Assembly: GCA_030849085.1 (NCBI GenBank) | Contig: JASAOM010001051.1 | Coordinates: forward strand, 62,001-126,000 | From: Borovskyia barvae | Taxonomy: Eukaryota > Euglenozoa > Kinetoplastea > Trypanosomatida > Trypanosomatidae | Reading direction: 5' to 3' | Length of the DNA stretch: 64,000 bases | In this document: positions 39,725 through 50,137 of the stretch, piece by piece | Numbering within the stretch: the first letter of the stretch is position 1 | Layout: the number at the start of each line of letters is the position of its first letter | Made by a program: the position numbers and the translations under genes | Notes under the pieces: generated by a model | What the model was told of the DNA's origin: nothing | The model's input: the letters and a program-made list of their open reading frames with translations, nothing else | The model's database searches: none

Positions 39725-41472
39725 AAAGAGTTTTACCTCTTACGGGGCAGTGGCGCCGAGCTCGGGAACTGACGAGGAGATGGAAGGATGGGTGGGTGGG
39801 GGTAAGCAAACTTTTCGTTTTTCCTTCAGTAATGCTCCTAATAGACCTCATCACTTGTGGGAGTCTCACGAAAAGGCAGGCATGTGCTGTCATTATCTTC
39901 CTTCTACTACGTGTCCATGTCACGGAGGCGGATGGATCATCGAAACTCGGTGACATGGAACGCGTGGTATTCATAAAAAAGGCAAAAAACTTTATTTTTA
40001 CATTTCTTCTCCCTTTCCCTCTTCGGCGTTCCTTCCTTTTCCCCTGTCTCTAGACGCGCCGATCGAATTCGGTGAAAAGGATGAGGGAAAGAGGAGGATC
40101 GGCAAGAGAGGATGGAGGAGAGGAGGAGAGGTGAGGCAGATGGAAAGCACGGTGTTGCCAGCAGTGTTTCTCATGACTCCACATGACACCGCACATGGAT
40201 CATGAAAGAGAGACGGGAGGGAGAGGTTGTCAGGGCAACCTCTCTATACAATATGAGGTCTACGCTTGCCCAATTCTTTTTTTTGGTCTTGTGAGTGTGT
40301 TCACGCTAACGCGACAACGTGTTGCCTCACCGTCTTTTGTTTTTTTAAGTCATCTCTCTCGACTACGCACGCGCATGCTCGCGCATGCTGCCTCCAATGA
40401 TTCTTCCGTTGCTCCCTCTCTCTATATCTATCAATATCTATCTATATACAAACAATTTCCCTTTGAGCTATGTGGACTGCCCGTGTATCGAAGGGAATGC
40501 TGGTGGTAAGAAGTGCCGTTATCGTTTCTGTATGCGTATGTGAGTGTGTTTCAAAGCGCCCGAGTGCCTATCGATGTCTTTTTGTGTCTTCTCTTTTTCT
40601 TGACGTGGTTCTTTGCCTTTTGCATTCATATGAGCCGGCGGGAAATGAACGACAACACGAGGAGTTTTGAAGCAGGGGCAGAGGAACGGAAGAGAGAGAA
40701 GGTCGATGGAGGTTCGTGAGGGGAATCTCCACGTGATCTGGTTTGGAGCGCAACGGACGAGTAAAAAACGAATGGAAGGGCCTGGTAGGGTGTTATGCGG
40801 CTCGTATCGGCAGGGAAGCTGCCTTGCACGCCGTGCCTGAGTTGGGCTCCTCGAGAGTCTTTTTTTTTTTGAGACAGCGGCGCCAGCGTTTTTGTGGATC
40901 CGCCTGGTACCACCCGTTTTTCACCTCCTTCAAAAAAAGAAAAAAAAGAAGCGAAATTTCTTTTGCCTTTTCCCCTTCCTTAAGTGGGTGCAGCTCGCGT
41001 TGTGCGCTCCTCTTTTTTTCTTCTGTTCTCCTTCCTCCCCCTTCGTTCTGATGGTTTTTCGCTTCCCTGAGCCTTATGTCGTGTCGTAGCCTTCCGGCTT
41101 CCTTGCCCCTCTACTTTGAAGCCCATTTAGAGCGTGTGTGTTGGGGGGTTGCGGCTCTGGTTGTTGACGGAAAGGAAAAAAAAGAGAGGTTGTTTTATGA
41201 TCTGGGGGACTTCGCTACTGTTGGCGTCGCATCAGCAGCGTGGAGGTGTGTGTCTGTGGGTCACCTGTTGCTGTTTCTTTAAATGCCCATTTTTTTACTC
41301 CTTTTTTCCCTCTGTGGTAGTCAAGGAGGATTCTCTTGCATAGATTCAAAGGTGAGGCGTGACACGCATAGCACCTGCTCTCTCCGTTTTGTCGATGCAC
41401 TGTTGCGTGAAACCGATTCAGAGGAGGTATTCGTTTGAGGGGGGGGGGGGTACAGTGGGGAATGCGTCCCTG

Positions 41473-41473
<1 letters not shown>

Positions 41474-41504
<31 letters not shown>
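41474..41504. repeat. CA microsatellite
   Basis: About 15 uninterrupted CA units followed by GCACGCG. Confidence 0.92.
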
Positions 41505-41508
<4 letters not shown>

Positions 41509-42085
41509 GCGATCTGTGAAGATGGGGCGAGGGATTCTTGGAGGGGTGCACGCCACTCTGGCGATTGAAAGTATCTTGGCTTGATGGATGGATGTCAGCT
41601 TATGGCACATCAGCATCTCTCTCACCCCGGATGAGGCAAAACTCATCCAAAGCGACGTCATCTTCTTTTTTTTTCATGTATGAGCTTCATGGTATTCACC
41701 CCCCTTTTTTTTGGGGGGGGGAGGGAGGATGCTTTGGGCCCATCCGGCGAGGAGTTTCCTCGCCTACCCCTCTTTTTTCAACGGGAAGGGAATGCGGACG
41801 GTGGCACACACCTTTTCGCATTGCCCATCCAAGCTCTTCGGCAGTGGCATCCTCTTTTCGTGCGTACATGCGCCGGCGCGCGTGTTTCCTTCTTTCCCCG
41901 ACAACTCCTTCCTTCCCTCTTGGTTTCTTCCTTCCTTTATCCTTCGATGTCAGGTGTGCGACGCAGTAAAGCGAACAAGAGGGAGTTCTCCTTTAGAGTG
42001 TGCCGTTGCTGGGGAAGGAGTCGCTTCTATATCCACCGTGCCGGTCACCACCTCTCCCTCTCCCTCCAACTCACTGCTATAGGTA

Positions 42086-42090
42086 CACAC

Positions 42091-42124
<34 letters not shown>
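42086..42124. repeat. Compound CA-TA microsatellite
   Basis: A CA run (about 42086-42101) passes directly into a TA run (about 42102-42124). Confidence 0.9.
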
Positions 42125-42371
42125 CTCGTTTATTCCTTGTGGTGCATCGCCTCTGTTCACGAAGGTTTTTTCAATGATTCATCCGTGCACTGGTACGATC
42201 GAAGAAGATTTGAGGACTCGGGAAGTGGTCTTTCTTCCGTTGGTGATTGGGAGTTCGTCGTCGCACCGACGGCTACTCCCGCGCGAGGCAGCGGGGCTAG
42301 CCTGAAAAGTACGTAGTGACCGGAATAAGAAAGACAGGGAGAAGAAAAGGGGTTAGGGGAAAGAGGGAACC

Positions 42372-42830
42372 ATGCTGCGACTCAGTTCCGTGTGCCGGAA
42401 GAACCCGGTGGTGTTCAAACAGGGTCAGGGCATGTTCTCTCACCAGCTCAAGCGTATCCTCAACAAAAAGTCGCTGCATAAATACAACTGGGACCCCTTA
42501 CCCATGTACGACCCACGCAAGCTGATTCATGCAAACCGCTACATCGACCACGACACCTACGAGGAGAAGTACGATCCCCATGGGGCACAACAGGCTCACT
42601 TGGTGCCAGATCAGCGCTACTATCATATTCCTGTGCCAGAGGAGTACAAGGACGCGTATTGGTGGCGCGACCTGCAAGCCCGCCGTATTCAATGCCCCAC
42701 GGACTGGGTGCACTTCCGCATGCATACCAAAGATCGACAGGCCTACGACTTTCAGGACTTGGCGTTCCGCAAAAAGTTTCAGTTTTCGTACGAAGAGGTT
42801 GTCTCCAACGCGAAAGATATGCGAAGTTGA
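42372..42830 (+). CDS. Small basic hypothetical protein, probably mitochondrial, 152 residues
   Basis: Not recognised. The N-terminus MLRLSSVCRKNPVVFKQGQG is basic and hydroxylated with no acidic residue, compatible with mitochondrial import. The body is rich in Tyr, Asp, His, Arg and Pro (KYNWDPLPMYDPRKLIHANR, YYHIPVPEEYKDAYWWRDLQ), a composition common among kinetoplastid-specific subunits of mitoribosomes and respiratory complexes. It has no membrane segment. The C-terminus is DFQDLAFRKKFQFSYEEVV and a short tail. The start is the first ATG after the spacer and is in frame with the only open frame. A structural subunit role is inference. Confidence 0.72.
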   Translation: MLRLSSVCRKNPVVFKQGQGMFSHQLKRILNKKSLHKYNWDPLPMYDPRKLIHANRYIDHDTYEEKYDPHGAQQAHLVPDQRYYHIPVPEEYKDAYWWRDLQARRIQCPTDWVHFRMHTKDRQAYDFQDLAFRKKFQFSYEEVVSNAKDMRS

Positions 42831-43519
42831 GTCTGCGCCCTCCTGACATTTTATCATGTGACGTGTTGTTACACCACCCCGTACTCCTCAACAGGGGTCC
42901 CTTCCCCCTTTCGCTCGTGGTTCCGAGCAGGCCACATGGGCTCGAGGCAACAGTGTCGACGTGCATCGCAGAGCAGCGCGCCATCTCTCGCTCTCTCTCT
43001 TTTCCATTTCGTCTTTTTTCGTCGTTGTTACTGTGACGCTTCTATTTCACGCCCACCACCACCACGATCGAAGCGATAGGTGGGAAAAACCGCGATGAAC
43101 ACCCTGGACGTCTTCCTGCGTGATGCGTGTAGGACAGACAACTGTCTAAGGAGAATCTCTGCGTTTGTCTCGTCGCTTCTATTCCGATGGCTGGCCAGGA
43201 TGGTTCCTTCCTATACTGCTGAAGTAGTTTACACCATGATGCAGCGTCTCAGCAATGTGCGGTGGATCCTCTTTTTTTTTCGGATGGGGGAATACGGACC
43301 GCAAGCGAAGAGACGCTGAACGTTTTTGATTGATTCGCTCTTTCTCATCTAGTAGTCAACCCTCCCTCCCCTCAATCCCCTTCTTGCCCATCACGCTTGC
43401 CGGATCCCTCCTCTCTCATCTTCTCCTCTACGACTGGTGCTGCGTTCCATAAAAACACTCGAAAAGAATTTCCTACACTGCCCCCCGCCCAGTGCTGCGT
43501 GGGGGCTCACCTTTCTCGC
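42831..43519. other. Intergenic spacer before PP2A-B55
   Basis: Trailer of the 152-residue gene and leader of the PP2A subunit. The T/C-rich block at about 43405-43435 and the CCCCCCGCCCAG ending near 43492 are candidate acceptor regions. The 79-codon frame at 43080-43319 begins with GTG and lacks protein-like features. Confidence 0.55.
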
Positions 43520-45904
43520 ATGTGGCCTAAGTTAAACCTCGATGGCGGACTCAATCATCACCTGACCGCTGCCCAGGAGCGCATCGTGAATGAGGGGGTG
43601 CCTGGGATGTACTCACCGCGCCCAGCGCACCCTACTTCGGTGAAGAGCGCCGGCGTTGGGGGCGCCTTGGGTAGTAGCTTACCGGTCCGACCGTCGTCTG
43701 GTGTTCTCGGTGACGCAGGATCGCTCTCCTCCCCGCATGCCTTTCCACACGACGTATCGTTGATTGAGGATGGTGTCATGGCCATCTCCGACCCTGAGAT
43801 GAATGCAATTCTTGCTGCCAAGTCGCGTCATGCAGCAGCTGAACGCTCACCTTCGTCCGAACTGCACAGCAGCATTGGTGGGGATGGGGGGTCGAGTCCA
43901 GGGAGCGGTCCTTCGTCTAACAAGCGTCGCGCTGCCCCACTTGCGACTCTGGTAGGCCATCAGCTGGCGAGGCAGTCGATTTCGCCGCCCATGCCAGAAG
44001 AGAGCTCGGCGTGTAGCACTGCCTCATCAAGCACAGAGGTTTCTGATGCAACCGCCAACGGTGGACTCCACGTTGCTATTCCATACAAACCAAAATCCTT
44101 ATCGAGTGTGCAGCGCAGTGAATCTGTTCCGTCAGCCCCCTCGCCGTCGCCGCATAAATCTGCTTTCGGGTCGTTTATAGCCGAAGCTTCTGAGAATCCT
44201 ACATCGGTGCTGTCCTCGGCGGCCATCGTGGTGATGACAACCGAGGAGATCTATGTCTCGGGGAGGCCTTTTCCGGCCTATATGAAGGCGTATGCTAGCA
44301 GATCTTCAGTAACAAATATCTCGGCGTCTCCAGAAAGCACGACAACCGCAGGGCGATCTGGCAGTGACGTGAAAGGGTTGGCATCGGGTGCTGCAGCTGC
44401 CGTCACCACCACCACCACTGGGATGTTCCACCAAAATCCTTCTCAGTATGTCTCAGCCATTGCCAGTCAAGGGGAGTTGGTGGCAATTGGTGATCGCACG
44501 GGACATGTGATGGTGATGCGGCAGCGTGCGATGTCGTCGGTGCAGCGCCGTGCCTTGGTGGACTACATTCAGCACAGGGATGCGCTAGAGGAGAGCCTGT
44601 ATGAAAGTGCCAGCTTCGCGAGTCGCATCTCCGCTACCGTGCCCGGATCGTCCCGGGGTGGCGTGGACGCTCTCGGCTATGTGATGAACCCCTTCGAATT
44701 CTACGTCGCCGAGCAGGCCTACGTGCCGGAGATGGACACCCTCAACAGTGTTGAGGTGTGCCCTGTCGTGACGGCGCTCGCATTTCTTCCCCAGTGCGGC
44801 CCCACCACGTACCTCCTGGCAGCGAATGAAAAGGTCCCTAAGCTCTACAAAATGATGCCGGTGCGGGAGTCTGCAAAGCCGTTTCGCGCGGTAGACAAGA
44901 TCGACACCAAGACCATCGGGCCGCTCACCGCAAGTTCTCGTGCCTCGACGGTTGCTATGAAGCCGGTCGCTCAATACGCTCTCGGCCACGAGTATAGCAT
45001 CCATTCCATTTGCCCCGTGGCGTACAGTGAGCAGTTCGTGACGGCCGACGATGCCACAGTGCTGCTGTGGTGCACCGAATACCCAGACACTTTTCTCGAC
45101 GTGTACGACATGCGTGCGTCGTTGGAGGATGGGCAAACTGAAACCATCCGCGCTGTCCGTAACTTCCCGCACGAACCTTTCCTCTTCTTTGTGACCACCT
45201 CTGCGGGTAATGTGCTGGTTATGGATACGAGGCAAACCCTTCGGTGGGATGGCCAGGCGGCGCTGACCTTTGCTAACCCGCCTCGCGAGGAAGACGAGCC
45301 GTTCAGCAATGTCACGAATAGCATATGTGACTGCGCGTTGAGCCCTTCTGGTCAGTACATCGCAGGCCGTGATTTCATGTCCATCTGCCTGTGGGATATC
45401 CGCAAGGCAGGCAGTGGCTGCCCGCGTACCTCGCCACCTTCACGTCGGCCGTCTCTGGCTGCGCGAGGTGATGAGAGCTCAGAGTGTGGTGTGGTGCGCC
45501 GCTGGGAGTTGCATCCGCACCTCCGTGAGGACTTCGCCTGCCTCTACCAGTCTAACCTTTTATTCGAAAAGTTCGATGTGCAGTTCTTGTCACGTCAGCA
45601 GGTGTGTACCGGTGGCTTCAACAGCACCCTCTACACGATAGATGTGGAAAACGCCAGCGGTGACGACGCTAACAGCGATATCCGCACGTTTCAACTGCCC
45701 AGAACCGAGGGGATCGCGGGGTTCCGTCGAACGACGGTGTCGGCGCATCGTCCGTGTGAAGATCGAATCGGTACTGGGCAAGGCCTTGGATCTCGCTTGA
45801 CCCTCTTGTCACGTCCGAGTATGTCGATGAACGGGACTTGTGGGATGATGGTGGCTTGCGGCCAGACCTTAATGCAGGTGAGCTACCGCGGCGATCGACG
45901 GTGA
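43520..45904 (+). CDS. Protein phosphatase 2A regulatory subunit B (B55/PR55-like)
   Basis: A 794-residue WD40 protein matching the B55 regulatory subunit that directs PP2A to substrates. The beta-propeller begins near residue 310. YVSAIASQGELVAIGDRTGH corresponds to the B55 first blade. Then come MDTLNSVEVCPVVTALAFLP, LLAANEKVPKLYKM, HEYSIHSICPVAYSEQFVTA (B55 HxYHINSIS...SADD), LSPSGQYIAGRDFMSICLWD (B55 'SGRY...RDYLSVKVWD') and LLFEKFDVQFLSRQQVCTGG (B55 'IFDKFE...GSYNN'). The order and identity of blades are clear. The first ~300 residues are Ser/Pro/Ala-rich and absent from animal B55 (~450 residues), probably a disordered extension. The start MWPKLNLDGG is the first ATG; the frame upstream to 43397 begins with TTG. 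The scaffold and catalytic subunits are not in the window. Confidence 0.88.
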   Translation: MWPKLNLDGGLNHHLTAAQERIVNEGVPGMYSPRPAHPTSVKSAGVGGALGSSLPVRPSSGVLGDAGSLSSPHAFPHDVSLIEDGVMAISDPEMNAILAAKSRHAAAERSPSSELHSSIGGDGGSSPGSGPSSNKRRAAPLATLVGHQLARQSISPPMPEESSACSTASSSTEVSDATANGGLHVAIPYKPKSLSSVQRSESVPSAPSPSPHKSAFGSFIAEASENPTSVLSSAAIVVMTTEEIYVSGRPFPAYMKAYASRSSVTNISASPESTTTAGRSGSDVKGLASGAAAAVTTTTTGMFHQNPSQYVSAIASQGELVAIGDRTGHVMVMRQRAMSSVQRRALVDYIQHRDALEESLYESASFASRISATVPGSSRGGVDALGYVMNPFEFYVAEQAYVPEMDTLNSVEVCPVVTALAFLPQCGPTTYLLAANEKVPKLYKMMPVRESAKPFRAVDKIDTKTIGPLTASSRASTVAMKPVAQYALGHEYSIHSICPVAYSEQFVTADDATVLLWCTEYPDTFLDVYDMRASLEDGQTETIRAVRNFPHEPFLFFVTTSAGNVLVMDTRQTLRWDGQAALTFANPPREEDEPFSNVTNSICDCALSPSGQYIAGRDFMSICLWDIRKAGSGCPRTSPPSRRPSLAARGDESSECGVVRRWELHPHLREDFACLYQSNLLFEKFDVQFLSRQQVCTGGFNSTLYTIDVENASGDDANSDIRTFQLPRTEGIAGFRRTTVSAHRPCEDRIGTGQGLGSRLTLLSRPSMSMNGTCGMMVACGQTLMQVSYRGDRR

Positions 45905-47747
45905 TGCATCTTTTACTTGCCAGGGTAGTAGCGGTCGAGCCGGGATGGTGGAGGTGTGGTCCTTCTCGGTGGCGAGGTATCGTTCTTTCACCGGAGAGTA
46001 GATGACGTTTTGTCGATGGAGAGAGGGGAGAAGACCGACGCGGCGGTGCGGAGGTGGGTAAGAGAACCGCGCAGCTCGAGGGTGAAAGAAGGGAGGGGGC
46101 GTCCCTTCTGCCTCCCGCTCCCCCCTCTCTCCCCACCGAACTGAAGGACGCGACTGCCCCACACCGTCACCTGCGACGTGTTCTTTAGTTCTCGTGCCAC
46201 TAGAGCATTATGGCCACGCTGGGGATGCCCTGCAGTCCTTCGCTTTTGTTTTTCCCCGAGATTGACAAAGTCGGAGTCTTCACCGCTGCTGCTACCTTTC
46301 GCGCCAGTCTCGGCTTCTTTTCCTCCTTTTCCTTTCCTGGTTCGCGTGGATCTCGTTCGACATGGGTGCGGAAGGTTGCACGATGGATCGAGGCGGCGGC
46401 TGTGCCGGAGAGGAGATTCCCTCGAATCCTCTACGCATCTAACCTAGCGAAACCTTTAACGTACACATTTTTGAGAGTGCCAGCCCTTATCCTCTCAACT
46501 TGCTGATCTGCTGACTTCCTCACGCAGCCATGTTTGCCGTGAAAGAAACGGGGATCCAGATCAGTGCTGCGGTGGCGTAAGTGAGTCGCAGGCATACAGG
46601 CATTGACGGTTGCGGGGGACATGTTTGTCCGAGTCATTCGGGCGGAACCAGTATTTACCGCTGCTGAAGAAGTTATCATGACCCTCTCCCCCCCTTTGCT
46701 TGTTTGTCGCCTCTCTCCGCTTGCGTGTTGATGGTCAGCCTTTTTTTGAATACCTTCGCTTGTCTCATATGGGCTCATTTCTTGCTCATCCACAAGGCTC
46801 AACGGCAAAGAAGTTCACCCTACCCTGTCCCTCTCTCCTCGACTTCCTTCTAGACGCCACGCGTCAGTGTTGCCGAACCTCCAATGTGAACGTCGTTGCC
46901 CCGTGCTTTCTCTTTCCCTCTTTCGTATCTTCTCTTGTACATCTTGAGGAGTGAAAGGGGCCACATGAGAGGCTGTTTCTGCCAGTTTCTGTCAGCGCTA
47001 CATACGCAGCGATCCGGACGTCGGCGGCTCGTGCTCCTCTTGCAGTCATTGCGGCAGTCTTTCATTACATATGCCCTTTAAAAATGTTCGTTGCTTTGCA
47101 CACCCGTCCCCCCCTCTTTTCCTCCTTTCTGCCTTTTCTCTTCTTCCATCATCACACCTGCTTTCTCTTGTCCCCGTCAAATCTGTCTGTGTATCTATGC
47201 GTGTGTGTGTCATCACTGCTATCGAGTGTTGACCGAAAGTATCTCTCACTGCATCTCCATTCACACTCTCACATTAGGTCTCTCCCCTCCTTTTCCCCAT
47301 CCTCCCTTCTAAAGAACGGAAAAAAGAGAGGGAGACACCCCTTGCACGGTGCCGAACATTCGATAAACGGAGGGAAGATATATCTACTCGTTCGAGATTT
47401 CCTCTCTTTCATTTCTGCTGTTTTTGGCATTGTGCTCCACTCGTTCCCCCTTTACAGTGGCGTCTTGGTAGTGGAGAACGGGATTCTCTCCCCTCCCCAC
47501 CTCATCCCACCCCCGCCCTCGATACATCAAGGCCATCCCTCTCTCCCTTTGCTTTTTTTCACAGCAGCACCCACACACTCCCCCCTCCTCACGTACAGAG
47601 ACCAGTCGTCATCTTTTTGCTTTGAGGTGTGGTCAGCCTGGAAAAGAAAAAAGAAAAGCTTCGTGAACCCCGCCGTCTTCTCAGCGTATTGCACGCTTTT
47701 TGTCAATCCTCTTTTGAAAAACATTTTCCTCGATCGCCGTTCCCCTT

Positions 47748-47763
47748 CCCCCCCCCCCCCCCC
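47748..47763. repeat. C16 homopolymer
   Basis: Sixteen consecutive C on the plus strand in the spacer upstream of the sterol reductase gene. A likely length-variable and sequencing-error-prone site. Confidence 0.85.
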
Positions 47764-48569
47764 ACTTTCTCTATCTATCTGTATATATGGGGATAGACTC
47801 TGTGTAGACTTCGGTGTGGCGCATCCTACGGAGAAAACAACCACTGCTTCGGTGTTGAAGATTCGGTGTTTCCTCTCTTTTTTTTAGACTTTCTGCGAGG
47901 GACTCTTTTTTGTTTTCTGGCTGCCTATTGCCGTCGTCTTCTGCAAGCGCAGCTCTCTCTTTTTTCCGTTTCTCCTGGTCTCTTGCCCCTCCTCCTCATC
48001 GTGGCTCCTCCTCATATCGCGCCCCCCCTCCTCTTCCCTCACTGAGAGTGTGAAGTGCTGGCTCAGGTGTGTAGGTCGCGTTGCCAGCGCTGAAGGGAAG
48101 CCGAGAAAAACGGAGCTCACCTGTACTTTTGTTTAGTCGTGTTCGCTTTTCTTTTTCTTTTTTTGTACCCACGATTAGATTTCTTTTTTCTATTCTCGGT
48201 GTGGTGGCATCGCTTCTCTTTCGTCTACGCCAGTGTGGCTGACCTCATCGGACGCATAAAGGGAGCTGCAAGGCCCTTCCTTTCCTGTCTCCTTTCCCCC
48301 CCCGTCTCTCCTTCTTCCCTTCTCCCCGTTCCCTTTGTTGCATTTCTTGTTTTGACTCGGCATAGGTTCTTTCATTTTCTTCTGTTTCCCTCCCCTTTCG
48401 TATTTTCTTTGTGTTTGTCTGCGCGCTTCCGCTCATTGCTATTTTTTCTCTCTCTGAGGGAGCTGCAGGGTGGAATTCTGTTCGGCGTCGTGGTGTATCG
48501 GCGTCTTCAAGAGAAGGCCACGAGTTTTTCAACCGACATCTTCGCAGTATCGCCCTGTACGGTGCGCTC

Positions 48570-48627
48570 TCTTGCCTATTCCCCTCTTTTTTTTTAAATT
48601 CCCCCTGATTCTCCCGTGAGGGCGCAG
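48570..48627 (+). promoter_or_regulatory. Probable trans-splice acceptor of the sterol reductase gene
   Basis: A T/C tract (CCTATTCCCCTCTTTTTTTT and on) is followed by AG at 48619-48620 and another at 48626-48627. The ATG is at 48629, so the spliced leader would join within 1-8 bases of the start codon. Confidence 0.55.
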
Positions 48628-48628
48628 A

Positions 48629-50137
48629 ATGCCGCCAAAGCGGAGGACCAGCAGCCGTACGGCTTCCCGTAGCCGTGCGACCTCACGCAGTCGCTCCCGT
48701 TCTCGTAAGCCAAGTCGTGCGGACGCTGAAACACCGCAGCCCATCGAGCCGCTCACCCCGGAGGAAGCGTACCACGCCGTAGTGGAGCGGAAGTTCACCC
48801 CTGAGAAAGACCCGTGGCACGGGGATTATGAATTCAACGGCCCTGTAGGCGCTCTCGGCATCATGACTGTGTCGCATATCCTGATCTACTACTTCTACGT
48901 CTGCATCGAGAGGTTCCAGGGGACCATCATCTACCCCGGTCACCCGATGCTCAAGGGCGAGAAGATGCATACGGTGTTCTTCTCTTTTCTGGCGGAGCAC
49001 GCCTGTCCGACGGTGTACACGTCTGCCGTCTTCATCAGCTTTTTGCTTCTGGAATATGTCCTGGCGCTGATACTGCCGGCCATGTATGTGAAGGGACTAC
49101 CATTGCCATCCGAGAACGGGTACCGCTTGACGTACAAGTGCAACGCCGTGACTGCCTGGTACTGCATGCTCATTATCGCGGGGCTATTGCATTACTTCCA
49201 CATATTTCCGCTCTACGAGCTGCGCCGCAATTATGGCCACTTTCTCACGGCTGCCGTCATCACCGCCGACATCATCGCCGTGTGGTGTTACGTCGCCGGC
49301 TTCAAGCGCCGTATTCGCATGACGGGCAACTTTATTTACGATTTCTTCTTGGGCTCGGGTCTCAACTTTCGTCTTCCGGGGAACATCGACGTCAAGTTGT
49401 TTATGGAGTGCCGCAATTCGTGGGTGCTTCTCATGATGCTCACCCTCAGCTGTGCCGCAGAGCAGTACCAAGAGCTGGGGTATGTCACGGGCAACATGAT
49501 GTTTATGGTCTTCGCTCACCTGCTGTACGCCAATGCCGTTCAAAAGGGCGAAGAATGCATTATTTCAACGTGGGATATCTACTACGAGAAGTTTGGTTGG
49601 ATGCTGGCATACTGGAACACATGTGGGGTGCCTTTTCTGTACTGCATGCAGTCCATCTACATCCAAACAGTGCTCAAGGACAAGGAGTTTCCACGGTGGG
49701 TGCTGGCGTTGATGGTGTGTCTCCTCCTCGCTGCTTACTACATGTGGGATACAATTGGGTCGCAGAAAAATCGGTTTCGTATGCGCCGCAGCGGAGTTCC
49801 CATGAACATCATCCTCAACAAAGCGTTCCCGCAGATGCCGTGGCGCTACATCGAGAACCCGCGGACGCTGAAAAGCTCGAGAGGCGAACTCTTCGTCGAC
49901 GGCTTCTACCGCTACGGCCGAAAGCTGCACTACACGGTGGACTTGGTCATGGCGTTCCTGTGGGGCAGCTCCTGCGGCTTCAGCTCCTTCATTCCCTTCT
50001 TCTACTTCACCTTCTTCCTGTGTCACCTCATCGACCGCGAGCGCCGCGATGAGCGCCGCTGCCGCGCCAAGTACGGCAAACTGTGGGACGAGTACGTGAA
50101 GCTGGTACCATATAAGTTCATTCCTTACGTGTATTAG
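48629..50137 (+). CDS. ERG4: ERG4-type sterol C24(28) reductase
   Basis: A 502-residue polytopic ER protein of the ERG4/ERG24/lamin B receptor sterol reductase family. It would reduce the C24(28) double bond with NADPH in the last step to ergosterol-type sterols. The C-terminus is diagnostic: FPQMPWRYIENPRTLKSS, YRYGRKLHYTVDLVMAFLWG, SCGFSSFIPFFYFTFFLCHL, then RERRDERRCRAKYGKLWDEY and PYKFIPYVY. The HYT.D...F.W..SCGF pattern fits ERG4 better than ERG24, which has N-Y-L-G-D there. About eight hydrophobic segments span residues ~75-460. Residues 1-35 are an RS-dipeptide-rich basic stretch (TASRSRATSRSRSRSRKPSR) resembling the lamin B receptor linker and unusual for ERG4. The start is the first ATG after the acceptor. 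Leishmania membranes contain ergostane-type sterols, in line with this role. Confidence 0.9.
   Translation: MPPKRRTSSRTASRSRATSRSRSRSRKPSRADAETPQPIEPLTPEEAYHAVVERKFTPEKDPWHGDYEFNGPVGALGIMTVSHILIYYFYVCIERFQGTIIYPGHPMLKGEKMHTVFFSFLAEHACPTVYTSAVFISFLLLEYVLALILPAMYVKGLPLPSENGYRLTYKCNAVTAWYCMLIIAGLLHYFHIFPLYELRRNYGHFLTAAVITADIIAVWCYVAGFKRRIRMTGNFIYDFFLGSGLNFRLPGNIDVKLFMECRNSWVLLMMLTLSCAAEQYQELGYVTGNMMFMVFAHLLYANAVQKGEECIISTWDIYYEKFGWMLAYWNTCGVPFLYCMQSIYIQTVLKDKEFPRWVLALMVCLLLAAYYMWDTIGSQKNRFRMRRSGVPMNIILNKAFPQMPWRYIENPRTLKSSRGELFVDGFYRYGRKLHYTVDLVMAFLWGSSCGFSSFIPFFYFTFFLCHLIDRERRDERRCRAKYGKLWDEYVKLVPYKFIPYVY

Larger units (their letters stand above)
39725..42371. other. Long intergenic spacer rich in microsatellites
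   Basis: About 2.6 kb without a convincing gene. It holds a CA repeat (41474-41504), a G12 run (41439-41450), a CA then TA repeat (about 42086-42124), a TATC-like stretch (40420-40450) and several T runs. Short frames translate to Phe/Ser/Leu/Cys-rich low complexity. Most of this is probably 3' UTR of the 1402-residue gene plus the short leader of the next. Confidence 0.6.
45905..48628. other. Long intergenic spacer between PP2A-B55 and sterol reductase genes
   Basis: About 2.7 kb. Its right half is extremely pyrimidine-rich on the plus strand and includes a C16 run (47748-47763) and many T runs. The longest frame (47084-47887, 267 codons) translates to Phe/Ser/Pro/His repeats from these tracts. 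No gene recognised. The last ~50 bases form the ERG4 acceptor. Confidence 0.6.

Noticed and set aside
41430-42130. Tandem microsatellites as a possible CRISPR or satellite array
   Set aside because: Simple dinucleotide and homopolymer repeats only; no unit longer than a few bases and no spacer structure.
43397-43519. 41-codon upstream extension of the PP2A-B55 frame
   Set aside because: Begins with TTG, crosses the inferred acceptor region, and the first ATG is at 43520.
47084-47887. 267-codon plus-strand frame
   Set aside because: Phe/Ser/Pro/His-rich translation of pyrimidine tracts including a C16 run; no domain or coding signal.
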